A DNA stretch of 50,287 nt, taken from assembly GCA_964546955.1 (NCBI GenBank), contig CAZJLP010000039.1:1-50287 (forward strand), in the 5' to 3' direction. The notes under the pieces were generated by a model that saw nothing but the letters and a program-made list of their open reading frames with translations, did not search any database and was not told where the DNA came from. Positions 31,051 through 40,135 of the stretch are shown piece by piece. This stretch comes from CAZJLP01 sp964546955. GTDB lineage: Bacteria > Verrucomicrobiota > Verrucomicrobiia > Opitutales > Opitutaceae. The stretch's first letter is position 1. The number at the start of each line of letters is the position of its first letter. A program made the position numbers and the translations under genes.

Positions 31051-33972
31051 TTAGTTCCTATGTGCGAAGCGGCCCGCCGATGCGGCGATGTCGCCGTTGA
31101 TGCTGCCTTGCACGGCGAGGTGAAGCGTCTGGGGAGTGAAGGGTTTTTCCAGGATTCCGTCGACCTTGAGCCGTTTGAGTTCGTCCAATTCGGCGTCGGC
31201 CAGGCGGCCGCTGGCCACCAGAATTTTGCCGGTGAAACGGCCGCTGCGAACGCGCCTTACGATCTCGAGCCCGCTGAGGCCTGGCAGATCCAGATCGAGC
31301 ACGGTCAAATCGTAGGCGTTCGGGTGCGCGCTGATGTGCGCCCACGCGTCCGTGCCATGGGCAAAGTGGGTGACGTGGTGCTTTTGTCGCCGCAGAGCGG
31401 TGGACACGGTTTGGGCCACCAGATCGTCATCCTCGACGAGCAGAATCCGCATGCAGGGGCGACTGTCAGTCTGGCTGGAGGGAATCGCGGCCGCGACTGC
31501 GGCGGACTCGCCGCGAAATACAGGTAACCACACGTTGAATACGCTGCCGTCGCCCGGGGTGGACGTGACGTTGATTTTGCCGCCGAGGCGGGTGACGAGG
31601 TGCCAGACGGTGGCGAGGCCGAGACCCGTGCCCTTGCCGACTTCCTTGGTCGTATAGAACGGTTCGAAGATGCGTTCGAGCACCTCTCGGGGCATGCCCA
31701 TGCCATTGTCTCTCACCGTGAGGCAGATCCAGCCGACAGCCTGATGTCCGCTTTCCCAACTGGTGGGTTCGAGCGCATTGGCGCCGAACTCCGCCGCTTC
31801 GACGCGAATCCGCGCGACGTAGGCGTCGGGTCGCGCCCGATCGAGTTTTTCGGTCAGCGTGTCGCGGGCGTTCAAGAGCAAGTTCAGCACGATCTGGTGA
31901 ACGTCCGACGGATTGAGGTAGAGAGGAGAGAGCCGCTCGGGCACGTCCGACTCCAGGCGAATACGACGATCGAAGGTGGGCCGCAGCAAATCGAAGTTGG
32001 CCTGCACGAGAGCCTGCATGCGCACTTCCTCATAGCGCGGCTCCGAGCGGCGGCCAAAGGCGAGCAAACGTTTGGTCAGGTCGGCCCCGCGCTGGCCGGC
32101 CCGGGTAATGGTGCGCAGTTCTTCCAGCAAACGCGGATCCTCCCTCCACTCGGTTGCGAGCAGTTCGGTTTTTAGCAGGATGGGAGTGAGAAGGTTGTTG
32201 AACTCGTGCGCGATGCCTCCGACGAGTTCTCCGACCGCCCGAAGTTTGCGCCCTTGGGCGATCTCCGTGTCCATCTGAATACGCTCCGTGATGTCTTCCA
32301 CCAGAAAACACAGCTGTCGATGTTCGGCCGGCGCCGCGCCGAGCGGCACCAGGGTCATGGCATAGTGGCGTCGCGATCCTTCAAAATATTGTTCCGTTTT
32401 TGTGATGTCGGTGCGATCATGACCGCGCCGGAACCAGGTCGTCCAAAAATCGATCGCCGATGGAGGCAAGGGAAGCTGGGCCAGCATGCGATCGCCGAGA
32501 GGTTCGGTCGGCGGCAATCCGAGCAATCGAGCGGTGCCGGGATTGGCCGAAATGAAACGAAACGTATTGTTTCGGGCCTCCACCACGCCCATCGCGCTCG
32601 GCACGTTGTCGTAGAGGGCCAGCAGAAGTTGTTCACGGGTGCGCAGATCCTCCTCGGTGGTCTTCTGCCGCGTGATGTCCTGGATCGTGCCAAACAGTCC
32701 CACGATTTTTCCGTCCGCATCTCGCACCGAGCGCGTGTTGGCGTGGATGAATTTGCGAATTCCTTCCCGTGGATGGAGGGTCAGAACCATGTCGCAGGGC
32801 GAGCCGGCGGACAGCGCCTCGCGCAAAGTCCGGTGCGCGCCGGCGCGTTCGCTCTCCTCGATCATGGTGATGACGCGAAAATACGAAGGCGGGCCCTGAG
32901 TCTTATCCCGCTCGAGAATGCGCAACGCTTCCGCTGAACAGCGGACTTTGCGGGATTCAATGTCGAAATGCCAATGGCCCACGTGCGCGATCTGCTGCGC
33001 TTCAGCCAGGATCGCTTCGCTTTCCGCCAATTCCTCCGCTTGCCCTGCGATGCGCTTGCGGAGCGAGCGCTGCCGCAACAACCCCCAGATGGCGGCGAGG
33101 CAGCCCAAGGCGAGCGCGCTGGCCGCGTAGGTCACCACTTGTTCGCGCGTGAAGACGGTGGGCGCGAAACGTCCGAACCAGCGGCGGTAAATCCGATCAA
33201 ACTCGCCCGTCTGATGAAGGATCGCCAGCCCCTCGTTCAGGCGCGCCAGTAACGCGGCATCGCCTTTGTGAACCGCAAAGCAGTGGCGGACGTCGTAGCC
33301 GTCGAGGGGGCCGCCAAGCGGGCGGATGTTTTTGATCTGGTCCCGCTCGATGATGGACAGTGCGCTTAGTCGGGAGGAAAAAACAGCATCCGATCGCCCC
33401 AAGGCGACCCGGCGAAGTCCGTCTTCCACGGAGCTTTCGTAAACCACGCGCGCGCCGGGCAAAACGTCGCGGATGAAGATCTCCCCCACGCTGAGTTTTC
33501 CGACGATCACGATCTCGCTGCCTTCCAAATCTGCGACTTCGTCAAACCGCTTGTCATCCGACCGCACAAAAAGGGAACCCTTTAGCTCCAGGATCGGCAC
33601 GGTGAAGTCCGCGATCGCCTCGCGCTCCCGCACATGGCCATAAACCTGCATCAGGTCGAATTCTCCGGCGATAAAGCGGTTTTGAATCTCGTTTCCCGGC
33701 GCTCCGACTCGCACAATGTTCATCTCCATCACGCGTCCCACGGCGTCCAAGACTTCAACCGCGAATCCCTGGAATTTTCCGTCGGGTCCGATGAAGCTGT
33801 AAGGATAGCTGTCCCGGGAAGCGCCAGCCAGAATGGGTTGGTTGAATCGGTCCGGATCGAGGCGCGGTTGGGCCCGCGCGATATTCGAACTGGCACACGC
33901 AGCAGCGACGCCGACGACAAAAGAGACGACGTGGATTAAGCGCCCAAAGTAAAGTGGTGCCGAGAAAAACAC
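31051..33972 (-). CDS. Hybrid histidine kinase with periplasmic SBP_bac_3 sensor, two PAS domains and receiver
   Basis: 973 residues from a GTG. A signal-anchor (about 11-34) is followed by a type 3 solute-binding fold (about 43-265: ILAGASRDSYPYSFIGPDGKFQGFAVEVLD, FDLMQVYGHVREREAIADFT), membrane helix 277-299 and two PAS regions (about 315-435 and 445-565). HisKA has His589 in GGIAHEFNNLLTP, the ATPase domain has DNGMGMP and GKGTGLGLATV, and the C-terminal receiver has Asp893 in VLDLDLPGLSG. The sensor is expected to bind an amino acid or similar small solute in the periplasm and report through phosphorelay, as in BvgS/EvgS-like kinases. No partner regulator is adjacent. Confidence 0.92.
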   Translation of the reverse strand: MFFSAPLYFGRLIHVVSFVVGVAAACASSNIARAQPRLDPDRFNQPILAGASRDSYPYSFIGPDGKFQGFAVEVLDAVGRVMEMNIVRVGAPGNEIQNRFIAGEFDLMQVYGHVREREAIADFTVPILELKGSLFVRSDDKRFDEVADLEGSEIVIVGKLSVGEIFIRDVLPGARVVYESSVEDGLRRVALGRSDAVFSSRLSALSIIERDQIKNIRPLGGPLDGYDVRHCFAVHKGDAALLARLNEGLAILHQTGEFDRIYRRWFGRFAPTVFTREQVVTYAASALALGCLAAIWGLLRQRSLRKRIAGQAEELAESEAILAEAQQIAHVGHWHFDIESRKVRCSAEALRILERDKTQGPPSYFRVITMIEESERAGAHRTLREALSAGSPCDMVLTLHPREGIRKFIHANTRSVRDADGKIVGLFGTIQDITRQKTTEEDLRTREQLLLALYDNVPSAMGVVEARNNTFRFISANPGTARLLGLPPTEPLGDRMLAQLPLPPSAIDFWTTWFRRGHDRTDITKTEQYFEGSRRHYAMTLVPLGAAPAEHRQLCFLVEDITERIQMDTEIAQGRKLRAVGELVGGIAHEFNNLLTPILLKTELLATEWREDPRLLEELRTITRAGQRGADLTKRLLAFGRRSEPRYEEVRMQALVQANFDLLRPTFDRRIRLESDVPERLSPLYLNPSDVHQIVLNLLLNARDTLTEKLDRARPDAYVARIRVEAAEFGANALEPTSWESGHQAVGWICLTVRDNGMGMPREVLERIFEPFYTTKEVGKGTGLGLATVWHLVTRLGGKINVTSTPGDGSVFNVWLPVFRGESAAVAAAIPSSQTDSRPCMRILLVEDDDLVAQTVSTALRRQKHHVTHFAHGTDAWAHISAHPNAYDLTVLDLDLPGLSGLEIVRRVRSGRFTGKILVASGRLADAELDELKRLKVDGILEKPFTPQTLHLAVQGSINGDIAASAGRFAHRN

Positions 33973-34261
33973 TGCTTCGCGCCCCGGGGGCGGGGCTCAG
34001 ACACTGATAATCGGCGATTCTGCCCCGAAATTAAGCAAGCCGCAACCTTTTGGAGAGGGATCTTACCCCGAAATTGGGTGATGTCAGCTAGCCCGGCGGC
34101 CCTGCGCGAACAGGATCGGTCGTAAACCGGCAAATCAAACGATGAGGAGGTCCGCCCACCTGCCGAGACGCAGGTTCCACTTTCGGTCATGAAGGCTGAT
34201 TTTTTAAGTCATTCCAACAATGAGATGTCCATTTCACACCCATCGTGCTAGAGACCGCGGA
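33973..34261. other. Divergent intergenic region, kinase / metallo-beta-lactamase protein
   Basis: 289 bases. A 10-base direct repeat CCCCGAAATT occurs at 34023-34032 and 34066-34075, 43 bases apart. An AT-rich patch at about 34196-34216 lies 45-65 bases before the plus-strand gene and may be its promoter. Nothing else is recognised. Confidence 0.3.
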
Positions 34262-35188
34262 ATGAATCGCCGCGAATTTCTGGTGCGGAGCTCTTCCGCC
34301 GTTTCGCTCGGGTGCCTGGCCACTCACTGTTCCCTCTTTGCTCAAACCGTTTCGCCTCAAAAGGCTCCGCCGACCGCCGACGTTGCGTTTGTTCCTTTGC
34401 GGCGCAACGTGGGCCTCTTCACCGGTAAGGGAGGCACCATTGGCTGGCTCTCCTCCGCCGACGCATTGGCCGTCGTGGATACCCAGTTCGCGGACACGGC
34501 GGCAAAATTCCTGGCCGGTCTGCCGGGCCGGGCTGATCGGATGATCGACGTGGTCATCAACACACATCACCACGCCGATCACACAGGGGGAAATGCGGTG
34601 CTTAAGCCGGTGGCCAAGACAATCGTGGCGCATGCCCACGTGCCGGCGCTTCAACGCGCCGCAATGCGCGCCGGGTCGACGGAGCCAGTGGTCGCGGACA
34701 AACTCTTTGCGGACGCTTGGCGGCAAGAGGTGGGAGACGAGATTCTGAGCGGAAAACATTTTGGCCCGGCTCACACGAAGGGCGACATCGTGGTGTCATT
34801 CGAAAAAGCCAACGTGGTTCATATGGGAGACCTCGCCTTCAACCGCCGGTACCCCGTCATCGATCGTCCGGGCGGCGCCAGCATCAAGGGCTGGATCGGG
34901 GTTTTGGAAACCGTGCTCAAGGATTACCCCGCAGACGCGATTTACATTTTCGGCCACAGCAACCCGAAGTTCAGCGTGTCCAATCCCAGGAGCGAGCTCG
35001 CTTTTTTCCGCGATTATCTGAGTGCGATGCTGGAGCACGTGCAGAAGGAAATCGCCGCGGGGAAAACCAAGGACCAGGTGACCGCGCTCGAAAACTTCCC
35101 GAACTTTCCCGACTTCCATGAGAAAATGCCGAACCGCCTCGGATCAAACCTCGGTGTCGCTTACGACGAGTTGACGGCGAAAGGGTAG
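34262..35188 (+). CDS. Tat-exported metallo-beta-lactamase-fold hydrolase
   Basis: 308 residues. The N-terminus MNRREFLVRSSSAVSLGCLA has a twin-arginine motif (RREFL), so the protein is probably exported folded with its metals. The MBL motif THHHADHTGG (His102, His104, Asp106, His107) is intact, with later metal-ligand candidates in AHTKGDIVV and YIFGHSNP. The C-terminal part (FFRDYLSAMLEHVQKEIAAG) resembles proteins similar to QuiP/SoxH-type MBL hydrolases. Substrate is unknown. The ATG at 34262 is chosen because it starts the Tat signal. Confidence 0.87.
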   Translation: MNRREFLVRSSSAVSLGCLATHCSLFAQTVSPQKAPPTADVAFVPLRRNVGLFTGKGGTIGWLSSADALAVVDTQFADTAAKFLAGLPGRADRMIDVVINTHHHADHTGGNAVLKPVAKTIVAHAHVPALQRAAMRAGSTEPVVADKLFADAWRQEVGDEILSGKHFGPAHTKGDIVVSFEKANVVHMGDLAFNRRYPVIDRPGGASIKGWIGVLETVLKDYPADAIYIFGHSNPKFSVSNPRSELAFFRDYLSAMLEHVQKEIAAGKTKDQVTALENFPNFPDFHEKMPNRLGSNLGVAYDELTAKG

Positions 35189-35198
35189 AGCGGGGCGG

Positions 35199-35272
35199 GG
35201 CGTGCGCGAGGCGCACGCCTGGAGGATAGAAGGTAGACGCAGGGGTGGTTCCCACCGTTTAATTGTCTACCT
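35199..35272. terminator. Paired hairpins between convergent genes
   Basis: GGCGTGCGC-GAG-GCGCACGCC (35199-35219) is followed by AGGTAGAC (35231-35238) paired with GTCTACCT (35265-35272), enclosing GGTGG-TTC-CCACC (35244-35256). They stand between convergent genes and probably act as a bidirectional terminator although U tracts are short. Confidence 0.5.
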
Positions 35273-35300
35273 CTGACATCTGTGCTCTGGCTCCTTCCCG

Positions 35301-35675
35301 CTAGCGCGTGCCTTCGGCGTGGCTGGAGTTGTTGGCATTGAGATTGCGGATGAATGCGACGAGGGCGGTCCGCTGTTCGGGTGAAAGCTTGTCTCTAAAG
35401 GCCGGCATTTTCTCTTCGCCCTCAGCGTCGCGTGCGCCTTCGACGATGGCCTTCAGCATCGCGGCATCGCTGAGTTTCGCCTGTTGTTCCGGGCTGACGA
35501 GACTTTTGATGTTCTGCTTTCGCCCGACGCGCGTGTCTCCGCGGCCATCCGCCCCGTGGCATTTTGCGCAGTGTTTGGTCCACGATTCTTTTGTGGGGTC
35601 GGCCCGGCAGGGTGCGGGCGCAAGGAGGGGGAGGACCGGCAACAGGACCAGGGCGAGGCAAAATTTTGAGTGCAT
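35301..35675 (-). CDS. Periplasmic monoheme cytochrome c
   Basis: 124 residues with a signal peptide (about 1-25). One heme site CAKCH (Cys36, Cys39, His40) is followed by the class I pattern, with probable axial Met90 in EEKMPAFRDKLSPEQ and the C-terminal helix TALVAFIRNLN. It is the last gene of an operon with an MtrA-like multiheme cytochrome and an MtrB-like barrel, 12 bases after the barrel stop. It probably exchanges electrons with the periplasmic side of that complex. Confidence 0.9.
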   Translation of the reverse strand: MHSKFCLALVLLPVLPLLAPAPCRADPTKESWTKHCAKCHGADGRGDTRVGRKQNIKSLVSPEQQAKLSDAAMLKAIVEGARDAEGEEKMPAFRDKLSPEQRTALVAFIRNLNANNSSHAEGTR

Positions 35676-35687
35676 AACGGGAGGGGA

Positions 35688-37718
35688 TTAGAAATTGTAT
35701 TGAATTTTTGAATATACGATATGCACCCGATAGTCGTTGGTGCCTCCGGAAAGGCCGTCGCGGTTCGTCGCATAGGTGTATTTGACCGTGTAAACGAGGC
35801 GCTCGGTCTGACGGTGAATCCAGGTGAGGGAGGCGCTCTGGGTGCGCTGGTCCGCGCCATAGGGAAGCGAGGTGGCGGAGACGTCTTTGTAGCCGTCCGA
35901 CCGATAGAGGCTGAGGTCCAAAAAAACGTCTGTCGCCTTGGCGAGCGCGTAGCCGCCGCCCAGCCACGCATTCAGGTAGTTGTTGTCTCCCGTGCGAACC
36001 AGGCCGATGTTCGCCGTATCGAGTCGATCGAACGTGAGATTTAGGTTGCCGCTCAGGTACAGGCGCGGCAGCGGTGTCCAGGTGGCCGCCTGGCTGAAAA
36101 TATGAGTGGTGGCCTGTCCGCTTCGGAGGCGTGCGAAATCCATCGTCGTGGTGTCGACGGTCGAGGACTGGAAGTCGTAACGGGAAACGAGGCTCAGGGC
36201 GGGGGTGAGCCGCCACGAAAGCCGCGCATTGCAGTCGTGGGTCGCGAAATCGTGGTCGGTGACGAAGGCGGGATACCGATCCAGCGATCCGGCGGCAGTC
36301 GAATCGCGGGTCGCACGGTAGGCGTTACGGCGCTTTTTGAAGTAATACTCGGCGTCGAAGGTCAGCCCGAGGCGAACGTACCACGTTGCGTTTGCGGAAA
36401 ATTTCTCGGACTGGCGCGTATACTCTGTTTTCCGGTCCAGGGAAGGGAGGGAGGTGGCCGTGTCGACGGTGCGTTCCGCGAGGTTGCCGAACGTTTGATA
36501 GGAGTCGGCGCGCAGGGTGTAGGCCCAGGAGGGTTTTCCCGTGTAACGAATCTCCACTGTTTCATTCAATCGATCTTCGTACTTGTCGCTCTGCGCGGCC
36601 AAGGCCTGGACGGTCGTGACGAGAGTCGGAAGCACGTTTGTCGCGACGAAGTTGGCCACATTGTCGAGCTGGAGGTGCTCGTAACGGACTGTGGGCTTGA
36701 TCGTCCAGTGCTTCGCCGGCTGGTAGACCAGATTTAAGTTTACCACATACTGCTTCATCTGCTCCCCTCCTCCCAGGGCGAGCAGACCTAGGTCTCCGTT
36801 TTGTCGCGACGCGAGAACCGGATCGAAAACCGCGTCGTAGTCGGGGCCGAATATGCGGCTGCCCGAGAGATTCGTGTCGAGGCTGGTGATCATGCCGCCT
36901 GCCGAGGCGCGCAAGTCCTCGCGCAACCTGCGGTCGACGAAGGCGTGCGCACTGAAGAGGTCGACCTTGATTCCCTCCTTCGAAGTGGCGATCCGGCTCT
37001 GCGCTTCACCCGGTCGGCGGTGGGCCGCTCGTACTTGCCGGGTGTCGGAACGATCGTAGCGCAGGCCGGCCTGCCAATGCTCCCGCTCGGAGTGTCGGCC
37101 GGCGTCGGCGGTCACGACGTCTCGCGTCTCATCGATGACGAGCGCCACCGGCACCAGGGTCCGGCCGCCAAAACCGCCGGTGAGGTTGGTGTCCGCCAAC
37201 TGGGTCGACGGCTTTTTGCCTTCGCGTGTCTGCCGCTCGTACCGAAAGGCGAAAAACAGCCCGGTCTCTCGCGCGCGACCGGCCTCGAACCAGAGCAGGC
37301 CCCGGTCGAGGTGCAGCGCGGGATCGTAAAGGGGAACATACGACGAGGAAGGGGGAAAGAAAGCCCCGGCACCGTTGTAGAAATAGCGGGTGCGGCTGAA
37401 GCCTCCTTCCACATAGAGGCCATTCTGCTTTTGCCAGCGCGCCTGGGCGAAATAGTCCTCGTCGCGGAAAAGCGCGCGGCCTTTCAGTGAAAGCGTCGAT
37501 TTTTTCGTTTCCCGGTGGTATCTGAATTCCTCCACTCCGCCCCAGCCATCCTTGCGATGCTGCTGGTGCTGCTCATAGGCCGCGCGATTGCCGCGAAGAA
37601 GAGCGCCTCCGCCGGCCAACGCCAACGTGCCTTCGACCGCCGCAGGCTCCACCGCGACCTGGCCGAAGAGGGTCGGCGCGAGGAAGGCGATAGCGTAGAA
37701 GGGGATGAACCTTGTCAT
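35688..37718 (-). CDS. MtrB/PioB-like outer membrane beta-barrel
   Basis: 676 residues. A signal peptide (MTRFIPFYAIAFLAPTLFGQ) is followed by many alternating amphipathic strands with aromatic girdles and a C-terminal Phe (KIQYNF), the outer-membrane insertion signal. N-terminal features (GGVEEFRYHRETKKSTLSLK, EGGFSRTRYFYNGAGAFFPP) resemble the decaheme-associated MtrB/PioB family, which sheathes an MtrA-type cytochrome through the membrane. The CXXC near the N-terminus of Shewanella MtrB is absent. It starts 2 bases after the multiheme cytochrome stop, so the two are tightly coupled. Confidence 0.8.
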   Translation of the reverse strand: MTRFIPFYAIAFLAPTLFGQVAVEPAAVEGTLALAGGGALLRGNRAAYEQHQQHRKDGWGGVEEFRYHRETKKSTLSLKGRALFRDEDYFAQARWQKQNGLYVEGGFSRTRYFYNGAGAFFPPSSSYVPLYDPALHLDRGLLWFEAGRARETGLFFAFRYERQTREGKKPSTQLADTNLTGGFGGRTLVPVALVIDETRDVVTADAGRHSEREHWQAGLRYDRSDTRQVRAAHRRPGEAQSRIATSKEGIKVDLFSAHAFVDRRLREDLRASAGGMITSLDTNLSGSRIFGPDYDAVFDPVLASRQNGDLGLLALGGGEQMKQYVVNLNLVYQPAKHWTIKPTVRYEHLQLDNVANFVATNVLPTLVTTVQALAAQSDKYEDRLNETVEIRYTGKPSWAYTLRADSYQTFGNLAERTVDTATSLPSLDRKTEYTRQSEKFSANATWYVRLGLTFDAEYYFKKRRNAYRATRDSTAAGSLDRYPAFVTDHDFATHDCNARLSWRLTPALSLVSRYDFQSSTVDTTTMDFARLRSGQATTHIFSQAATWTPLPRLYLSGNLNLTFDRLDTANIGLVRTGDNNYLNAWLGGGYALAKATDVFLDLSLYRSDGYKDVSATSLPYGADQRTQSASLTWIHRQTERLVYTVKYTYATNRDGLSGGTNDYRVHIVYSKIQYNF

Positions 37719-37720
37719 GG

Positions 37721-38503
37721 CTAGTAGCGCAGCGAGGAATTGGCGTGAGACCCGTGCACGGTTTCATGGCAGCCGGCGGTCCAGCATGTGCCCCGAGCGA
37801 GAAACACGCGGTGGTCAAAGCCTCCGATCAGGACTTGATTCGAGGCCGTTTGCTGTTGCACATGACATTGAAGGCAGAGCGCCTGATTGCGCACCTTCAG
37901 CATCTTCTCGTTCACCGATCCATGGGGATTGTGGCACGTGATGCACCCTTCGCGCACCGCTTCGTGTTCGAAGACGAAGGGGCCGCGCTGGGCGGTGTGA
38001 CATTTTGTGCACGTATCGTTCATGCTGGCGTGACTCTTGCCCGACCCCAGGACTGCGTCTCCCTTGTGCGGATCGTGGCAGTCGACGCACGACATCTTGC
38101 CGGCCAGAACCGGATGGCCGTAAGGCAGGCTGAATTCACCCCGCTTATCCAGGTGGCACTTGAAACAGCTTTCCGGCGACTGCCGGGGGTTGATGATCGT
38201 GCCTCGCGCGCCCCCGCTGTCCACATGCCCGCTCGCGGGGCCATGGCACGATTCGCAGCCGATTTCGCGCGCGTGGGAAGCATCGGACGTCAGTCGAGCA
38301 TGCGTCGCATCGGGAAACTGGCCGGTAATGGACGCGTGGCAGCTGCTGCACTCGGCGCTGCCCACAAACTTGGCTCCGGGGATTTCGGGCGGTACGACAA
38401 TTGGCCGGTCGGCCATGACGCACGACATCAACACGATGCTCCACCCCGCGAGGGCGAGAAAGATCGCGCGGTTCCCAGTGCAAAATGAACGGCGCGATTT
38501 CAT
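37721..38503 (-). CDS. MtrA/DmsE-like octaheme c-type cytochrome
   Basis: 260 residues. Seven CXXCH heme sites start at Cys52, Cys83, Cys113, Cys139, Cys165, Cys187 and Cys210, and an eighth C-X4-CH site (CWTAGCH, Cys240-His246) is near the C-terminus, followed by ETVHGSHANSS. The spacing and segments such as CESCHGPASGH, KMSCVDCHDPHKG and CITCHNPHGS match the DmsE/MtrA family, which normally has ten hemes. The N-terminus has a hydrophobic stretch ending LMSC, a weak lipobox, so it may be lipid-anchored. It should form an electron wire inside the barrel. A GTAAC-N6-GTTAC operator lies about 200 bases upstream. Confidence 0.9.
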   Translation of the reverse strand: MKSRRSFCTGNRAIFLALAGWSIVLMSCVMADRPIVVPPEIPGAKFVGSAECSSCHASITGQFPDATHARLTSDASHAREIGCESCHGPASGHVDSGGARGTIINPRQSPESCFKCHLDKRGEFSLPYGHPVLAGKMSCVDCHDPHKGDAVLGSGKSHASMNDTCTKCHTAQRGPFVFEHEAVREGCITCHNPHGSVNEKMLKVRNQALCLQCHVQQQTASNQVLIGGFDHRVFLARGTCWTAGCHETVHGSHANSSLRY

Positions 38504-38702
38504 TCGGCCAACGCGGTGAAACTCCCTGCAGGTTTCGGGTTTCGGTTATCCTGCTCGTGGGTATCCATGGGGTGTGGGGGACCGAGGCTGATCACCGGGA
38601 CCACAAGGCTCCGCTTCGGGGAGTGTGAACCTTGTCCTGCCGCCGGTAAGTAAGGGCATGTACGACAATCTCCGGGTCGTCTCCGCGCGAAAGTGGAATT
38701 GT

Positions 38703-38718
38703 GTAACTAGGTTGTTAC
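38703..38718. promoter_or_regulatory. GTAAC-N6-GTTAC inverted repeat (cytochrome operon site)
   Basis: GTAAC (38703-38707), TAGGTT and GTTAC (38714-38718) followed by C. The same arrangement recurs at 42650-42665. It is probably the binding site of the OmpR-type regulator encoded at 42718-43395. Confidence 0.6.
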
Positions 38719-38781
38719 CATTCCCGCGAGAGCCCCGAGCAGGGGTCCTTAACCGAAATTCACGCGCGAGTGAAATGGATC

Positions 38782-38801
38782 CACCGTCCGGTCCGACGGT
38801 G
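38782..38801 (-). terminator. Terminator-like hairpin of the porin operon
   Basis: CACCGTC-CGGTCC-GACGGTG (38782-38801), a perfect 7-bp stem 9 bases past the porin stop. The minus-strand flank GATCCATTT is only weakly U-rich. Confidence 0.5.
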
Positions 38802-38809
38802 TGCTGCCG

Positions 38810-40135
38810 TCAGAATCGGACCGTGAATTGCGCGGCAAACGTGTGCCCGAGCTCACCCTCGCGCAGGTCCTCGTGTTGAACGCTGTACTGGACTTTGACC
38901 TGCGTGTGGGGACTGAAACGATAAGTGGGGCCGACGTCTATGCGTCGCAGCTCGCGGCCCCAGCGAAGTCGATCCCCTGTGGCGCCGCGGATCCGGCCGA
39001 AGAGTTGATGATTCCAACGCAACGCACCGAACAGCTGCGGAGTGAACTTGTACTTCGCTTCGATGTAGTACGCGGTGGTCCGGGCATCATCCGCCTCCGG
39101 GAGAGTGAAGCGCGCCGAAAAGAGCTCCGCCCAAACCTGGAGGTGGTGCCATGCGAAACTCAAATCCTGCGCCAGGACCTGTTGCTTGTAGTCCCGAAGG
39201 CGATACGCGCCGTAGAAAGAGGACTCGACGCCCGGCTGCAGATAAACGCCTTCGCTGGCCGAGACGCCGAGATTCCACATCAAATTCGGGCGGAATCCGA
39301 TTCGGCCGCTCACGGTGGGATGCTCCCAGGTGGTACGCCGGGGCGACCACACGCTGGGGCGGGAGGAAAGCGAGGCGTTCTTGAGTTCCACTGCATAGTC
39401 GAGCTTAGACCAGCGGCCGGCGAGAGCTGCGCCTGTCGTGTAGCTCGGTCCCCACACGATGGGAAGGCGCCGATCCTTATCGGCGTTTTCCTCCTCCGGC
39501 GTGGTGAGGGGCTCGAGGTGCGCCCACTTCAAGAGTTTGCTTCCGGGAATCGCCGCGGCCACGTCCCAGATGCCCATCAGGTTCTCATAGGGAACGGGGG
39601 CCGTGATGAAAGGATCCTTCCAGGAGCCATGCCGTGCGACCCAGTTGCCCACGACCGTGGCAAACTTCCCCACTTGAAAGCCAAACGATTTAGCGGAGCC
39701 GGGTGTGTAGCGGATCGCCCATTCGTCCACGCGCGCCTGCCACCCGTGATCAGACGGATCGAATCGGCGATCGAATCGGGACTGCGCGAAAAAATACCAA
39801 TCGGAGCCGACTTGGGCGTCGAGGGTGGCGGTGAGCCGTGGCGTCACGAACGCATCGCGCCGGCTGAAGAGAAGCCCGGGGGAGGGCTGCTCGAGAACAT
39901 AACCTTCGACGTCGAACGATCCGCCGATCCGCCCTCGCAATTGCCCGTCCATGGATCGGAAGCTCAGAGCCCGCTCGACTCGGTCGAAGTAATCCTCGCT
40001 AACGGCGTGCAAGCCCGGCAGCCAGGCTGTCGCCACGGCCGAGATCAGTGCGAAGGACAACCGTTGCCGCGATGCAGGACCGCGAACCCTTCTGGAGAAG
40101 GCTGTGCGGGTTGCATTCAGGCGGCGGGAGGTCAT
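38810..40135 (-). CDS. Outer membrane porin-like protein
   Basis: 441 residues. An N-terminal basic and hydrophobic stretch (about 22-45, ending LPGLHA) works as signal peptide, followed by alternating beta strands with many aromatic and charged residues (SDWYFFAQSRFDRRFDP, KSFGFQVGKFATVVGNWVARHG) and a terminal Phe (QFTVRF). It resembles anion- or metal-permeable porins with a short periplasmic lead segment; I cannot name a family. The ATG overlaps the kinase stop (ATGA), which supports this start. It is the last gene of the blue-copper/kinase operon. Confidence 0.8.
   Translation of the reverse strand: MTSRRLNATRTAFSRRVRGPASRQRLSFALISAVATAWLPGLHAVSEDYFDRVERALSFRSMDGQLRGRIGGSFDVEGYVLEQPSPGLLFSRRDAFVTPRLTATLDAQVGSDWYFFAQSRFDRRFDPSDHGWQARVDEWAIRYTPGSAKSFGFQVGKFATVVGNWVARHGSWKDPFITAPVPYENLMGIWDVAAAIPGSKLLKWAHLEPLTTPEEENADKDRRLPIVWGPSYTTGAALAGRWSKLDYAVELKNASLSSRPSVWSPRRTTWEHPTVSGRIGFRPNLMWNLGVSASEGVYLQPGVESSFYGAYRLRDYKQQVLAQDLSFAWHHLQVWAELFSARFTLPEADDARTTAYYIEAKYKFTPQLFGALRWNHQLFGRIRGATGDRLRWGRELRRIDVGPTYRFSPHTQVKVQYSVQHEDLREGELGHTFAAQFTVRF

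Larger units (their letters stand above)
38504..38809. other. Intergenic region between the porin operon and the cytochrome operon
   Basis: 306 bases. It holds a terminator-like hairpin for the upstream porin operon and a GTAAC-N6-GTTAC operator (both listed separately), plus the untranslated leader of the cytochrome operon. No coding frame is convincing. Confidence 0.5.

Noticed and set aside
34023..34075. Direct repeat CCCCGAAATT (two copies, 43 bp apart) as an operator
   Set aside because: Only ten bases, odd spacing and no third copy; kept as a note in the intergenic entry.
36801..37490. Open frame of 229 codons on the plus strand inside the MtrB-like gene
   Set aside because: Antisense shadow; the minus-strand frame has a signal peptide, beta-barrel pattern and terminal Phe.
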